DNA from: Ophiocordyceps camponoti-saundersi (nom. inval.)
Lineage: Eukaryota; Ascomycota; Sordariomycetes; Hypocreales; Ophiocordycipitaceae
Assembly (NCBI GenBank): GCA_003339415.1
Contig: PDHQ01000008.1
Location: forward strand, 1 to 64,000
Direction of reading: 5' to 3'
Length of the DNA stretch: 64,000 nucleotides
The notes beneath the pieces are model-generated. The model was not told where the DNA came from. It made no database searches and saw only the letters and a list, made by a program, of their open reading frames with translations. Shown in pieces: positions 10,509 through 21,767 of the stretch (position 1 is its first letter; each line of letters begins with the position of its first letter). A program made the position numbers and the translations under genes.

Positions 10509-12658
10509 ATGTCTGGAAACACGATGCGCAGCACGCCCAACCGCAACCAGGGCCGGGGCGCGATGCCCTTTGGCAATAGCCCGGCCGGCGGCGCCTCGGG
10601 CATCCCGCGTCCCGTCTTCGAAAGCCAACCGTCGGAGACGACTTCGTCCGTCAGCGCCAGCCGGCAGAAACAATCGAAGCGAGACGAGGTAGCCCGACAG
10701 CGGCCCCCTTTCAGTTCTGTCCCGCGCGCTAAATGTATCTTCAGGCTATTCGACGCAAGATGGAAAACGACCTGTCCAAGAAGAAGCACCTGACAAGCCG
10801 CGCTCGCCACACTCGCAAGGCCCCTCCAGGCACCGTTCTCGCCCTCAAGCCCAGCCCAGCGCTGCAGATCAAGCCGGCCACCACCGTGTCAGAGGCCGCC
10901 CAGCTGATGGCAGCCAAGCGCGAGGACTGCGTGCTCGTCACCGATGACGACGACCGTATCGCCGGCATCTTCACCGCAAAGGACCTGGCCTTTCGTGTCG
11001 TCGGTGCCGGTCACAAGGCTGCTAATATCACCATTGCCGAAATCATGACCAAGAACCCGCTCTGCGCTCGCACCGACACTAGCGCCACCGACGCCCTCGA
11101 CCTCATGGTGCGCAAGGGCTTTCGACACCTGCCCGTCATGGACGAGAATCAGGACATCTCGGGCGTGTTGGACATTACAAAGTGCTTTTACGACGCTATG
11201 GAGAAGCTCGAGCGTGCTTACGCCTCTTCACGGAAGTTATACGATGCCCTCGAGGGCGTCCAGTCTGAGCTCGGCGCCACCCAACCCCAACAGATCATCC
11301 AGTATGTCGAGGCTCTGCGCTCCAAGATGTCGGGGCCCACGCTCGAGTCGGTCCTCAACGGCATCCCGCCTACCACCGTCAGCGTCCGCACCTCGGTCAA
11401 GGAAGCGGCTGCCATGATGAAGGAGCACCACACCACCGCCGTCCTCGTTCAGGACCAGGGCGCCATTACCGGCATCTTTACCAGCAAGGATGTCGTCCTC
11501 CGTGTCATCGCACCGGGTCTCGATCCCGCCAACTGCAGCGTCGTGCGCGTAATGACGCCCCATCCTGACTTTGCGCCGATGGACATGACCATTCAGGCAG
11601 CCCTGCGCAAGATGCACGGTGAGTCTCTCTCGTCCAGTTCTGGCGCCCCGTCACTGACCTTTGTCGACCCAGATGGCCACTACCTTAATCTGCCCGTCAT
11701 GAACGATGGCGGAGAGATTGTCGGCATGGTCGATGTCCTCAAGCTGACGTACGCGACACTGGAGCAGATCAACACAATGTCGAGTGGCGACTCCGAGGGG
11801 CCGGCTTGGAACAAGTTCTGGTTGTCCATCGATAACGAGACTGAGTCGATGGTGTCGGGCGAGGGCAGCCATAGCCAACGGCCGACCAACCTCAGCTCGC
11901 GCCTCATGTCGCCGGAGGCCGCTCGCGAGCGTGCCGGCAACGACAGCGTTCTACCCGGTGACTCGGCCTCGCACGTGGGCGCCGACTCGCCTTGCCGATC
12001 CCTCATTCCCGAGACGCCCGAGCCGGCGAACCCAGCCGACGCGCCGTTCCCCTTCAAGTTCAAGGCACCCTCCGGGCGCGTCCATCGGCTGCAGGTGACG
12101 GCCTCGCACGGCCTAGATGCGCTCGTCGCCTCCGTCGCTGCCAAGCTGCGTCATGAAGTGGATGCCATTGGCGGCGTACCCGTCGTTGAAGAGGGCAAGA
12201 TGAGCGACACGGGCTTCGCTCTCAGTTACATGGACGACGAGGGCGATACTGTCTCCATCACCACCGACCACGACCTCGTCGAAGCCATCGTCCTCGCACG
12301 CCAGCGTCTCCGAGAAAAGGTCGACCTCTTCGTCCACGACCCGGAGGAGCCGCCGGTGGCGGCGGCGGCGGTCGAGACGACCCCCGTCATTCCCACGCCC
12401 ATTGCCTCGTCTTCCTCGCTCGCCCGCGAACGTCGGAGAACGCTGGAGGACGACTACGACGATGACGATGATTCTGCCGATGCCGACGCAGACGAGAAGG
12501 GCTCCACCATCCGCAGGGCGCGCAGAACGAGGCCAGCTCGTGCTCAGGAGCAGCTCGTTGCTGGCGTACCCAACGATCTGCTACTGCCGGGTGCCATCGT
12601 TACGCTGGCGGCGGTGATTGTCGGTGTTTTCGCGGTAACACGAGCGACGAGTCGGTAG
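10509..12658 (+). CDS. CBS and PB1 domain protein with C-terminal membrane anchor
   Basis: Predicted 679 aa. Exons are 10509..10688, 10745..11618 and 11673..12658, with introns of 56 and 54 nt. The N-terminus is basic and disordered. Four CBS motifs follow as two pairs (adenosine-nucleotide-sensing modules; for example the repeated IxGIFTxKDxxxRV). A PB1 domain lies at about residues 480-570 (FPFKFK...DHDLVEAI), then a poly-acidic DDDDDD stretch and a C-terminal hydrophobic segment (PGAIVTLAAVIVGVFAV) suited to tail anchoring. The same CBS-PB1 architecture is conserved in fungi (fission yeast mug70 family); its biochemical role is poorly known. The second intron is a multiple of three with no stop, so retention would add 18 residues inside the last CBS repeat. 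The retrotransposon lies immediately upstream. Confidence 0.88.
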
Positions 12659-13117
12659 GACACGGTGAATTATAGCTGGCATGATGAAGTTACGAGTTCA
12701 GCTGCGGGCTGGCTGTATTAATACGGTCGGGGTATGTCTAGGTAGAGGAGGAGCTTCTTTTTCCCCAGGCTTCATATGTTGGTAGTTTTTGATGTTCTCA
12801 TGGGCCGTCTATAAGTGACGAACGATAAGGAGACAGTAGCAGATATTGATATAGGGGTAGTAGTAGTAGTAGTACAGCAACTGTAGGAGAGACTTTTACA
12901 CTTGAGCTCAGCCCTTGAAGTCGAACAGTCTCAACACCTACTTAGTGAGGTAGTCCGAGGGCCGGCAACTGGCGATAGTAGAAAGTGGGTCTCTAAGATA
13001 CAGGGTAGGTGGAGCGGAAATTTCTTTTCCCGTTCAAGCTCCTTCAACAACCCCAGACGAGAGCTAAGGCTTCTCAGACGCAGCACCTTCGTCTACGAGA
13101 GTCGTCGTGATGATGCT
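12659..13117. other. intergenic, no gene seen
   Basis: 3' region of the CBS/PB1 gene and 5' leader of the uS2m gene. A (TAG)n microsatellite lies near 12857-12872. Nothing else is recognised. Confidence 0.5.
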
Positions 13118-14668
13118 ATGGTGCGCGGCTGTACGAGATGGTGAGTCCAAAGCTCCCTCCAATAGGCCGCAACGCTTCAAGATCGACCGACTCATCGCAG
13201 TGATGCCTCAGGCCGCCGCACCTTTGCAAAGGCACTGCCACGAAATGTCTGTCGACGGGCAACGACCGAAGCCCAGACAGATTCGGATGCCGGCGCAAAG
13301 TCCGAAGGGGCCGAACCCAAGCCGGCGCCGGAGGTAGTGGGCCGGAAGTACGGGCAGAGGCCAAAGCTGCCCCAATTGGACAAGACCAGAAAGCAAAGGG
13401 CAGCAGATGAGGCTTTTACAAGCCTAATAGCTGGAGAGCTACGGAGTCACGATGGCTCGTCGTGGACGAGGTTACGAAAGGTCGGCGACATGATGGTGAC
13501 GCCGGCGCAACAGTATGCTGAGTTTCAGCTGATTCGACGGCGAACGCAAGGTTTGGGGTCCGAACTCGCCAGGCGCTTCGTCCCCTCAGACCTTGTGAAC
13601 AACCCTGTCACTGCAGAGAAGGTGACGCTGGAGCTTCTGATGGCGTCGCAGACGCACATGGGGCATCACACTGCGCTGTGGAACCCGGCTAACTCGCGGT
13701 ACATTCACGGCGTGCGAGAGGGGATCCACATCATCTCGCTGGAGACGACGCTGGCGCATCTTCGGCGTGCGGCGAGGGTGGTGGAGGAGGTTTTGTATCG
13801 TGGTGGTCTGGTCCTTTATGCTGGCACGCGGCCTGGACACATGGAGATTGTGGTCAAGGCGGCAGAGATGGCGGGCGCGTGTTACCTCTTTACCAAGTGG
13901 ACGCCCGGCGGCATCACCAATCGCGACGCCATTCTCAAGACACACGCTGTCAAGGTGGTGGATGAACACGACAACGACATCGAAGACTTTGGCGATTTCT
14001 GCAGCTCGGCGGCTCGGCCGTTGATGCCTTCTCTGGTGGTGTGCCTCAATCCGCTCGAGAACCATACTCTTCTCTACGAGTGCAGCCTCAAGAACATTCC
14101 TACGATAGGCGTCATCGACACTAACGCCGACCCGTCCTGGGTGACGTATACCATCCCCTGCAACGACGACAGGTGAGCATGGGAAAATGTCCCTCCCGTC
14201 TTTGCCCTTTCATCCCCTTTCTGATATGGGGTGCTGACGGTGTGGGATAACCCGCCACACAGCCTCCGAGCTATGGCCGTCATCGGAGGCGCCCTCGGCA
14301 GAGCGGGCGAGAAGGGCACGGCTCGAAGGCTGAAGAAGGCGGCAAAAGGCGATGTCTCGTGGACGATGACACCGGAGCTGGAAAGATACATGGTGAAAGC
14401 GAAGGACGAAGCCGCGAAAAAGAGGGAGGCGGCGATGAAGATGTTGGAGGATGACCTCGAGGGCTTTAACGCGGAAGAGTTGGAGTCGGAGGTGAAGAAG
14501 AAGAAGCTGGACCCGAGTGCCGCTCTTGACTCGGACGTTATGCGGAAGCTCTGGGACGGAAGAAAGAGGCATGAGCCTACTGCCCAGCTTGCGGCGGACG
14601 ACAAGCCGGCCATGGCAGACAATAGGTCATCTTGGGCAGACGATAAGCCGCCTAAACCGATGGCTTAG
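13118..14668 (+). CDS. MRP4: mitochondrial small ribosomal subunit protein uS2m
   Basis: Predicted 466 aa, a component of the mitochondrial 28S/37S-type small subunit. Exons are 13118..13140, 13201..14172 and 14263..14668, with introns of 60 and 90 nt. A tiny first exon supplies MVRGCTR, which joins an Arg/Ala-rich, acid-poor presequence (RRTFAKALPRNVCRR) typical of mitochondrial targeting. The frame opens only after 13165, so an upstream exon is required, and this donor (GTGAGT)/acceptor (GCAG) pair restores phase. uS2 signatures follow: SQTHMGHHTALWNPANSRYIHG, FTKWTPGGITN, and the terminal NTNADPS...PCNDDS, where the second intron falls inside the conserved NDDS-LRA motif. The C-terminal ~110 residues are a charged fungal extension. 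Family call firm; the short first exon is inferred. Confidence 0.88.
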
Positions 14669-15619
14669 GACATGGGGCTGGGGGAAAAGGCTAATGGCTT
14701 CGGACTCTGTATGTATACCTAGTGTGGACGAGGCTCGGGGTTAGCAAGCCTTGTCTGCCTATGTACATTGTTGGCGGGAGCCGTCTTGGCCATGTCTTTA
14801 TATTTCAGTCTGTTAGGCGTGTCTATTGTCCCCGTAGCTCAGTGGTAGAGCGTCGTACACATTTCCTACCTAAGCGAAAGCATATTTACACTATACCCTA
14901 AAACATCATTACTTGTGAACAGCGTTAGTGCGAAGGTCGCAGGTTCAAATCCTGCCGGGGACACTTCTTTTTGCCCATTTTTCTCAGCATCAAGTCTTCT
15001 CTTCGCGATGGCGAGAGACGAGCGTAGTATCTACAGCTTACGGTCGTGATGGACGATGTCGGCCAGGATGAAGTTGAAAGCGGGTCTCTAAGCCCGGTCT
15101 AGACCCCTAGGGTAAGGGTAAGTCCCCAGGGACTAAAGAGGTGGTGTGGGACTGCCTCCCATTCACATTGTCTCGGGGCCGGAAAAGCAAACCTCCCGAC
15201 TACAACGTGCCGAAACCACACACTTCATCAGCCGGACTAGAATCTTCGCGCCCTGCGGCGTTCTCCTCACGGGCCTGACAGCGGAATATTTCAGCACGTC
15301 TGCGTCCGTTCCGACGAATAGGACGGATCGGATCGGATCGGGGATCGGACTGGACCGGGGTGTTTGTGGAGCCGGGCTGGGGTTCGCCAGGTCCGGTGAC
15401 TTGAGGGGGAGAGGGTCCGAATCGCCGACCCGGAGCCCGGTTTCCGGAGCCCGGTTTCCGGAGCCCGGGAAAGACTCCGGCGGGTGGGACTAGAGGAGGG
15501 AGGAGGAGGAGGAGGAGGGAGACGGAGGAGGCGGAGGAGGGGAGGGGGGTGGGGTGGACGGAGAGGCGGAAAGGGGAGGGGGGTTTCTCCATCTTTCCCC
15601 CCCTTGACAGCCAGCTTTG
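14669..15619. other. intergenic with tRNA-like gene and SPT10 leader repeats
   Basis: Apart from the tRNA-like gene at 14828-14963, it holds a short CGGAT tandem run near 15325, two and a half copies of a 16-bp unit (GAGCCCGGTTTCCG...) at about 15434-15470, and a GGA-rich purine tract at 15493-15570 just before the SPT10 start. No further gene is recognised. Confidence 0.55.
14828..14963 (+). tRNA. tRNA-like gene with ~64-nt insert in anticodon loop, anticodon unassigned
   Basis: The acceptor stem (GTCCCCG with CGGGGAC, discriminator A), D-arm (GCTC-AGTGGTA-GAGC) and T-arm (GCAGG-TTCAAAT-CCTGC) are canonical. The anticodon stem TCGTA/TGCGA is interrupted by 71 nt between the stem strands, so about 64 nt exceed a normal 7-nt loop. 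The conserved U33 is absent at the expected place (CA follows the stem), so no anticodon can be read with a standard intron between 37 and 38. A paralogue on the minus strand at 23153-23285 has the same body and an insert sharing AACATCATTAC. It may be an unusual intron-bearing tRNA or a pseudogene. Confidence 0.7.
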
Positions 15620-17371
15620 ATGGATGACCCGGGCGGTCCCACCATCTTCCATGTCTCGGGCCAGCCGTCGTTCCCTCCTTCGCCGAGCGCCCAGAGCGGC
15701 TTGCCTCCGGATCTAGGTCCCCGACAGGTGACGCTCCGGGACAGACAGACGACAGCGACCATCGTCCCGCTATGGTCACGACAGCAGGTGCCGCACTCGC
15801 TGATAGCCTACCTCTCCGACCAGCTCAACCGGGAGATCGAAGGCGGAGACACGTACCCCATGACGGAGAGGTTAACGACGGAAGCCTTTGCCAACTACTG
15901 GTTCAGAGGAGGCTTCGCGGCCGTGATGCTCCTCGGTAACGTGTTGACCGCGGGGAGCAACAACAGCGAGGACGTCTTCGGTTCGAGCTTGGGAGTCGAC
16001 GGTGGTGAAGATTGGTCGAGGGAATGTCTCGGAAGTTTCTTCATCCAGGCTAATTACCCCGGTCGAAGCAGTCACGTCTGCACCGGATCCTTCATCGTCA
16101 CCGACGGCTCTAGAAATCGTGGCGTCGGCAGGCTCATGGGCGAGGCGTATCTGGAATGGGCTCCCCGTCTCGGGTATCGGTACAGCGTCTTCAACCTCGT
16201 TTACGAGACCAACGTTGCTTCCTGTCGTATCTGGGATAGCCTTGGCTTCAAGCGGATAGGCAGGGTGAAGTGCTGCGGCAGTCTGCGCAGTTATCCCGAC
16301 AGGTTGATCGACGGCATCATCTACGGACGGGATCTGCTTCTGGATAGCGTCGGCGGCGGCACGGATGACGTCGGTGAGGAGCGCTTCGATAAGATTCGCT
16401 TCTATCTCAAGTACGGCAAGTATCCTAACGGGGCTGGTCGCGCGGAGAAGAGCAGGTTGAGGAGCGCGGCTACGCATTATAAGCTCCTCGAGGGAGAAAG
16501 ACTCATGCTTCGGGATAAGGAGGTGGTGGCCGATCCGGCTAGGCAGTATGAGGTCGCGAGGCAGGTTCATGCCCTTCATCATGGCGGCATCAACAAGACG
16601 ACTGCTTCCATCGCCGAGCGCTACCATTGGAGTCGCATCAAGGAGACGGTCAGCGAAGTGATTCGCGCCTGTGGCGAATGCAAGGATCCGACGAAGCCGT
16701 TGCCACCATCACAACTACCAGTGCCGTCGTCGTCGTCTCAGCCGCATCTTGTCGGCGTCGATAGGAGACGCGTCCGAGGAGGTCCCGTTTCTTCCTCCGC
16801 GCCGCCGGTGGACAACGTCCTCTCCTTACAGGAAAGTCCGTACCAAGTCAGCGTAACGGACGACGACATGTCCGTCTTAGCAGCCGCAGCATCCCAGCCG
16901 ACGCCCCCAGCAGCAGGACAAGCGAGTCCCTCGCCCTCGATTCAAGGCCCAATGCTCCAAGACGAACCAGCAAGCCAACGCGCGCACCACCATCACCATC
17001 ACCACCACCACCACCATCACCACCACCACCACAATCTTCATTCCAACCCGTCATCAACAGCCGCACCACCATCACCTTCCGTTCTCGAACCCCTAGACGC
17101 CCTCGACGCCCTCGATCCCCTAACCCACCACCACAATCTATACGACCAGCCTATAGATCCGCAAATCATAAACGACCCTCATCATAACCCCGCAGATGAA
17201 GACCCCTTCGCACACTACCCTCCCCATCCAGACTTTCAAACCCTCCTCGACGACGAAGACGGCAATAACGAAGGCAACGATGTCGTCGATGACGAGGCTG
17301 TTAATCGTGATCTTGACATGCTCATCGAGCAGGACCCCGTGGAAGAGGATGTTGTTCGCGATGGGGTCTGA
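15620..17371 (+). CDS. SPT10: SPT10-like GNAT regulator with integrase-type zinc finger
   Basis: Intronless, 583 aa. A GNAT acetyltransferase fold spans roughly residues 60-225, with the acetyl-CoA loop RNRGVGRLMG near 164-173 and the NxxSCRIWDSLGFKRIG segment after it. An HHCC zinc-binding motif resembling retroviral integrase N-domains lies at about 315-353 (HALHHGG ... CGECK). This GNAT plus integrase-like zinc-finger pairing is the hallmark of Spt10, which in budding yeast binds histone-gene promoters and activates them. The remaining ~230 residues are low complexity: Ser/Pro/Gln-rich, a run of about 16 His (near residue 456), then acidic. The start is the first ATG after a purine tract. 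It converges with CCT7 downstream. Domain call firm; histone-promoter role inferred from the family. Confidence 0.75.
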   Translation: MDDPGGPTIFHVSGQPSFPPSPSAQSGLPPDLGPRQVTLRDRQTTATIVPLWSRQQVPHSLIAYLSDQLNREIEGGDTYPMTERLTTEAFANYWFRGGFAAVMLLGNVLTAGSNNSEDVFGSSLGVDGGEDWSRECLGSFFIQANYPGRSSHVCTGSFIVTDGSRNRGVGRLMGEAYLEWAPRLGYRYSVFNLVYETNVASCRIWDSLGFKRIGRVKCCGSLRSYPDRLIDGIIYGRDLLLDSVGGGTDDVGEERFDKIRFYLKYGKYPNGAGRAEKSRLRSAATHYKLLEGERLMLRDKEVVADPARQYEVARQVHALHHGGINKTTASIAERYHWSRIKETVSEVIRACGECKDPTKPLPPSQLPVPSSSSQPHLVGVDRRRVRGGPVSSSAPPVDNVLSLQESPYQVSVTDDDMSVLAAAASQPTPPAAGQASPSPSIQGPMLQDEPASQRAHHHHHHHHHHHHHHHHNLHSNPSSTAAPPSPSVLEPLDALDALDPLTHHHNLYDQPIDPQIINDPHHNPADEDPFAHYPPHPDFQTLLDDEDGNNEGNDVVDDEAVNRDLDMLIEQDPVEEDVVRDGV

Positions 17372-17779
17372 ATCTTGACAGACGGTCGTTGATTTCGATT
17401 CCCTCAACCGCAAAAGACCAGTTCCATACTTTCTAAACAGGGTGTCTTTGGAGTTTTCTTTCCCGTCTGTTATCACGCTGTCCTTATCCCTCATTACGCA
17501 TACGCATAGAGTTGACATAGAGAGCTGGTTCCCTTTCACTGCTGTGTATTTTCACATCATCTTCTATCATACTGACCTTGGGGCTTGCGACAAGATAGTT
17601 TACAAAGAGAAGAAAGACAACAACAAAAAAAGGGAGACCATCTTATGAATCAACATCACAAGACGAGTCATCGGCGGAGGGAAAAATACGGCTTCCCATC
17701 GACGGCCGCCTAAATCTAGCGCCCCCCCCCCCCCATGCCATTCCATGATATCCGTACAATGCATTCAGGCATCCGTTCT
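17372..17779. other. convergent intergenic region
   Basis: 408 bp between the stops of the SPT10-like gene and CCT7. It serves as 3' region for both. It contains a C-homopolymer near 17723-17735. No gene seen. Confidence 0.55.
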
Positions 17780-19694
17780 TCATCGCCGAGGCATGCCGCG
17801 CCCCCTCCCCCGGAGCGCCCGTTGAGCGGCGCCGGGAGGAAGCTGACCCGGCGCCTGGGGCTTGGCGCTCTCCTCGTTCCTGATGGTCTCGTCGACGCCG
17901 AGTATCAAGCAGCTGGCCTCGGTGGCGGCCTGGATGGCGTTGACCTTGACGAGAGCAGGTTCCCAGACGAAGCGGTCCATCATGTCGGCGACGCCCTCGT
18001 TGTTGAAGTCGACGCCGGCCCAGGTGTGACCCTTGCGGTGCTCGACCCGCAGCTTGTTGAGGATGTCGGTGGCGTCGAAGCCGGCGTTGTCGCACAGCTG
18101 GCGGGGGATGATCTCGAGCGCCTTGGCGAAGGACTTGATGATGGCCTGCTGCTTGTGGGGGATGTTCTTGTCGGCGAAGCGGTGAAGGTAGGCCGAGACC
18201 TCCATCTCGGCGGCGCCGCCTCCGCCGACGATGAGCCGGTTGGTGACGGCGCGCTTGACGATCATGATGGCGTCGTGGAGGGAGCGCTCGACCTCGGCGA
18301 TGAACTGCTCGGCGCCGCCGCGTAGCACCAGCGTGCACGTCTTGGCCTCGGGACAGCCCTCGAAGAAGTTGAAGCGCTCGCCGCCTATCTGGCGCTCCTC
18401 GAAGCTGCCGCAGGTGCCGAGGTGCTCGGGCAGAATGTCGGAGCAGGTCGACTGGACGGTGGCGCCCGTGGCTTTGACGACGCGCTCGATGTCGTCGGCG
18501 GCTACGCGGCCGGCGCAGAAGATGTCGCGGTCGGCAAAGTATTGCGTGGCCAGGTCGCCGATGGGCAGCTTGCTCAAGACCACCTTGGCGCCCGTCTTAG
18601 ACACGGCCTCGAGTTTCCTGTAGATGATCTGCCACTCGGCGTCGACGATGGCCTGGTACTCGGAGACCTGCTCGACCCGGACCTCGGCGTTGTCCTTTTC
18701 CGCCTTGAGCTCGAGCTCGACGTTGAGGCAGACGATCTTGGGCGTTTTGAACGACTTGGGCTGCTGCTCGAAGCCGGCGTAGGAAAAGGTCTTGCGGAAG
18801 GCGACGCCGTTGACGAAGCGAGACTCGGTCAGGGAACCGCCGGGGATCTTTTTGATGCCGATGAGCTTTTCGTCGAGGTCATCCTGATCGAGGGAGAGGA
18901 CGGCGTCGACGACCACTGACAGCTTTTGCGTCAGTAAATACACTTCTTCTCGTGACAGGCATATAGAAGGGAAAAACAAAAGTGGGCGGTACTCTTTGTG
19001 AAAAAGGCAGTGTTTCGCTTGATCAACTTGCTGGTCATTGCGGTGGCGGCCAGCTTGGTCAATGTATCGCGGTGATTCTGTTCGTCGGCCACGCTGACGG
19101 CTATCTCCTTGATTTTGTTGACGGCCATGTGGGAGGCCCTTCTCAAGCCCTTGATGATGATCTGAGAGCTGACGCCCTGCTCGACGTGTTCACGAACCTC
19201 CTTGAGAATCTCGCCGGCGAGGACGACGACGGAGGTGGTGCCATCTCCAACTTCGGCGTCTTGGGAACGGGCGATGTCGACAAGGATACGAGCGGCGGGA
19301 TGAACGATGTCGAGGAGCTGTCGTTTCGTGTCTTATCGTCAGCTTCCAAGGTCAAAAGTAGCCGGTGAAGAAGCAGGATGTATGTATGTAGAGACGCTGC
19401 TGGCTGACCTTCATGACGGTAGCGCCGTCGTTTGTGATGGTCTGCCTGCCATTCTCGTCGACCATTAGCAGGTCACCGCCGTAGGGGCCCAGCGTGGGCT
19501 TGACGGTGGCCTGAACGGCTAGACAGGCATTGATGTTGGATACGATTTGACCCTTGCCCTGGGACGTGTCGGTTCCTGCGAGACCGAACGGGTGCTTGTC
19601 AGCGGAGAAGCGGCAATGAGGACGGTAGGGGGGGGGGGGGGGACGAGCCTTCTTTGAGGACGATGATGGTCGGAGTCTGGCCCCCGAAAGACAT
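17780..19694 (-). CDS. CCT7: T-complex protein 1 subunit eta (CCT7)
   Basis: Predicted 557 aa, one of eight subunits of the cytosolic TRiC/CCT chaperonin that folds actin and tubulin. Exons are complement(17780..18915, 18993..19317, 19409..19575, 19649..19694). The protein starts [25 protein letters not shown], the eta-subunit N-terminus. ATPase motifs are present: [15 protein letters not shown], and [15 protein letters not shown], plus the distal [10 protein letters not shown] motif. Introns 2 and 3 are GT-AG. The first intron (19576-19648) gives the conserved KEG-TD junction only if read as GC-AG (GCTCGT...CGCAG), and it holds a ~15-base C run. Length agrees with the family (~550-560 aa). 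The C-terminus is Arg/Gly-rich. Confidence 0.93.
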
Positions 19695-20265
19695 GGTGAC
19701 GACGGCGACGGCGGCACGGCGAAGGAGGGGGGCTTGAAGGCTTCGTCGGAGCCTGAAGTTGGTCGTCGGGCAAGAGAAAAAAAAAGCTCTCTGCGTCGTC
19801 GTCGACGTGGGGAAGTACCTTTGTGGTGGTGAAGTGGTGTAGAGGTACTTGTGAAAGCCGGGGAGCTCGGACCGAGGGGGAGGGGGGAAAGCGTCACGTG
19901 CCAGGATATACCTAACGAGATGAAAACCCTACCAACCCTCTGGCTCTCTCCCCCCCTGTCTTCTGCATCCTCTCCTCTCTCATCTCTCCCCTCAACTCTC
20001 TCCTCTCTCCCTTCTCCTCAGTCATTCTCTTTATCCTCTTTTCCATCTTCTTTCTATATCCCCTTGCAGCTGAACCGGTATGATGCTACTACTACTACTC
20101 CTCCTACTCAGTGAAACCCCCATCCGAACACATAGCACATACATACGTATGTATATAAACACAATAAAAAGACACCATCAAACCAACATCTAGTTATTCA
20201 CGGATGATATAGGTAAGTAAGTATGAGTGTATAAGCGAACGCACTTCCTCTCTTGACCCCGGCTC
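19695..20265. other. intergenic between CCT7 start and metalloprotease stop
   Basis: CCT7 promoter side with a strong CT-rich tract on the + strand (about 19940-20065) and TACATACG/TATG microsatellites near 20140. No gene recognised. Confidence 0.5.
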
Positions 20266-20994
20266 TCAGCGATTCAGTGTCTTCCAAGTCAAGTAATTCA
20301 AGACATCACCCTGCCCCTTTCGACTTATAGAGAGAGTCTGCGATCCCTTTGCCCGATATTGGTTCCAACTGAGTTGCATCCGTCTGATTTGCCAAGGCGT
20401 AAAGCTCCCCGGTTCATCCCTATATCAGAAGTTTACGAGTCAGTATATTCCCTCTTCTCAAAGACGCCATTGCAAGCTCACCAGGCAGAACCCATCATCC
20501 AGTTCCGTCGACTGCTCATACCACGACAGTAATCGTCATTCTCGCTTCCTTTGACGGCGCACCGGGTGAGGTTGAAGTGATTGAGACCCATGAAGTGGCC
20601 GACCTCGTGGATGCCGACGATGCCCGACATCCTCGCCTCGGACTTTACGTCTGGCGCCCAGTCCGACAGCATGGTGCAGCTATCCAGCAGGTATTGCGAG
20701 CTGTCGGGGCTCAGCTTCTGCGGCAGATAGCAGTCGCCCAGAGTGCTCGTATTGCCGAAGAGCCGAGTGGCGACGAGGATGTTTAGCGATTGGTAATTGC
20801 CCTTGTGGCTCGTCGCTCGCAGGAGCTGGTTCCTATGCGGCGTGCTTCTCGTTGGCTCATCGAACCAGCGCGGCCTTCCGTACTCGTAAAAACCTCTGAT
20901 CTTGAAGACGAAGCCGGTCTCGTTGAAGGCCTCGTTTAACCTTTTGACCTGGTACCAGATGTCTGGCCACTAATGCGTGTTTATATCGTCATCG

Positions 20995-21039
<45 letters not shown>

Positions 21040-21363
21040 GTGGTATCGAAAGCTCAGCCAGAGCAGGAGAGTCGTTGCTTGCTTACTTACCGTCGGATTC
21101 CTCGCGCGGTATTCGTGCAAGACTGTGACAAACACATCGACCTCGACCGGCCCGAACGTCTCTCCCTCGGGCAGTCCGCGCCGAGACAGCTTGTCGAGTT
21201 CTGCCTCGACGAGCTCGGCTTCGGCTCGACGATGAAGATCGTGCTTGTATAGATCGTCTGTGCCGCAGCCCAGATTCCCGATGGAGTGTGTATACTGATC
21301 ACGTGCACTCGTTCCGGAGACGGCTGCCAAGGCGATCAAAGCACAAAGCTTGAACGACCTCAT
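20266..21363 (-). CDS. secreted M43 (pappalysin-like) zinc metalloprotease
   Basis: Predicted 304 aa. Exons are complement(20266..20419, 20482..20969, 21091..21363). The N-terminus MRSFKLCALIALAAVSGTSA is a signal peptide. A propeptide-like segment is followed by the catalytic domain with HEVGHFMGLNH (about residues 212-222), the extended HExxHxxGxxH zinc site of metzincins, then a Met-turn-like NWMM and the family C-terminal FTPWQIRRMQLSWNQYR. Cysteines are spaced as in M43B secreted fungal proteases, which degrade extracellular protein and are often virulence-associated in pathogens (family knowledge, not shown here). The 121-nt first intron carries a (GAT)n microsatellite. The final exon is inferred from restored frame and family similarity. 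Confidence 0.85.
20993..21041. repeat. (ATC/GAT)n microsatellite within intron
   Basis: About sixteen consecutive trinucleotide units inside the first intron of the metalloprotease gene. It reads as GAT on the coding strand. Confidence 0.85.
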
Positions 21364-21733
21364 GATGGCTTTTTTTTTCCCGCTACAAGGTGTCAGTCAA
21401 GGGGAATAAAGAAGGTTCTTTGGTCCTTCGTTAGTCTTTTTGCTGAGAGTTTCAGTTATACATATAGCTGCCGGTAGATGAGGCCGGTAGATGCTCGTAG
21501 CAATGTAGGTATGATGATCTACATATGCATATATGTGTGTACATCTATGCATGCATGCAGTGGCTACTTCGTACAGCCTCTTTGCGGCAATAGATACGTC
21601 AGGAATGATGCAACCTACACGAGAATATCGATACGGATATTGGTTTATCTGATCTGCATAGCCGCGGGTCTCATGCCCAGAATAGTCTCATCCGTATATT
21701 CCCAGCCAGGTATCCGTAGATGTGAAAGATTTT

Positions 21734-21767
<34 letters not shown>

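Noticed and set aside
17735..18325. Open frame on + strand across CCT7
   Set aside because: Antisense shadow of a firmly identified chaperonin gene.
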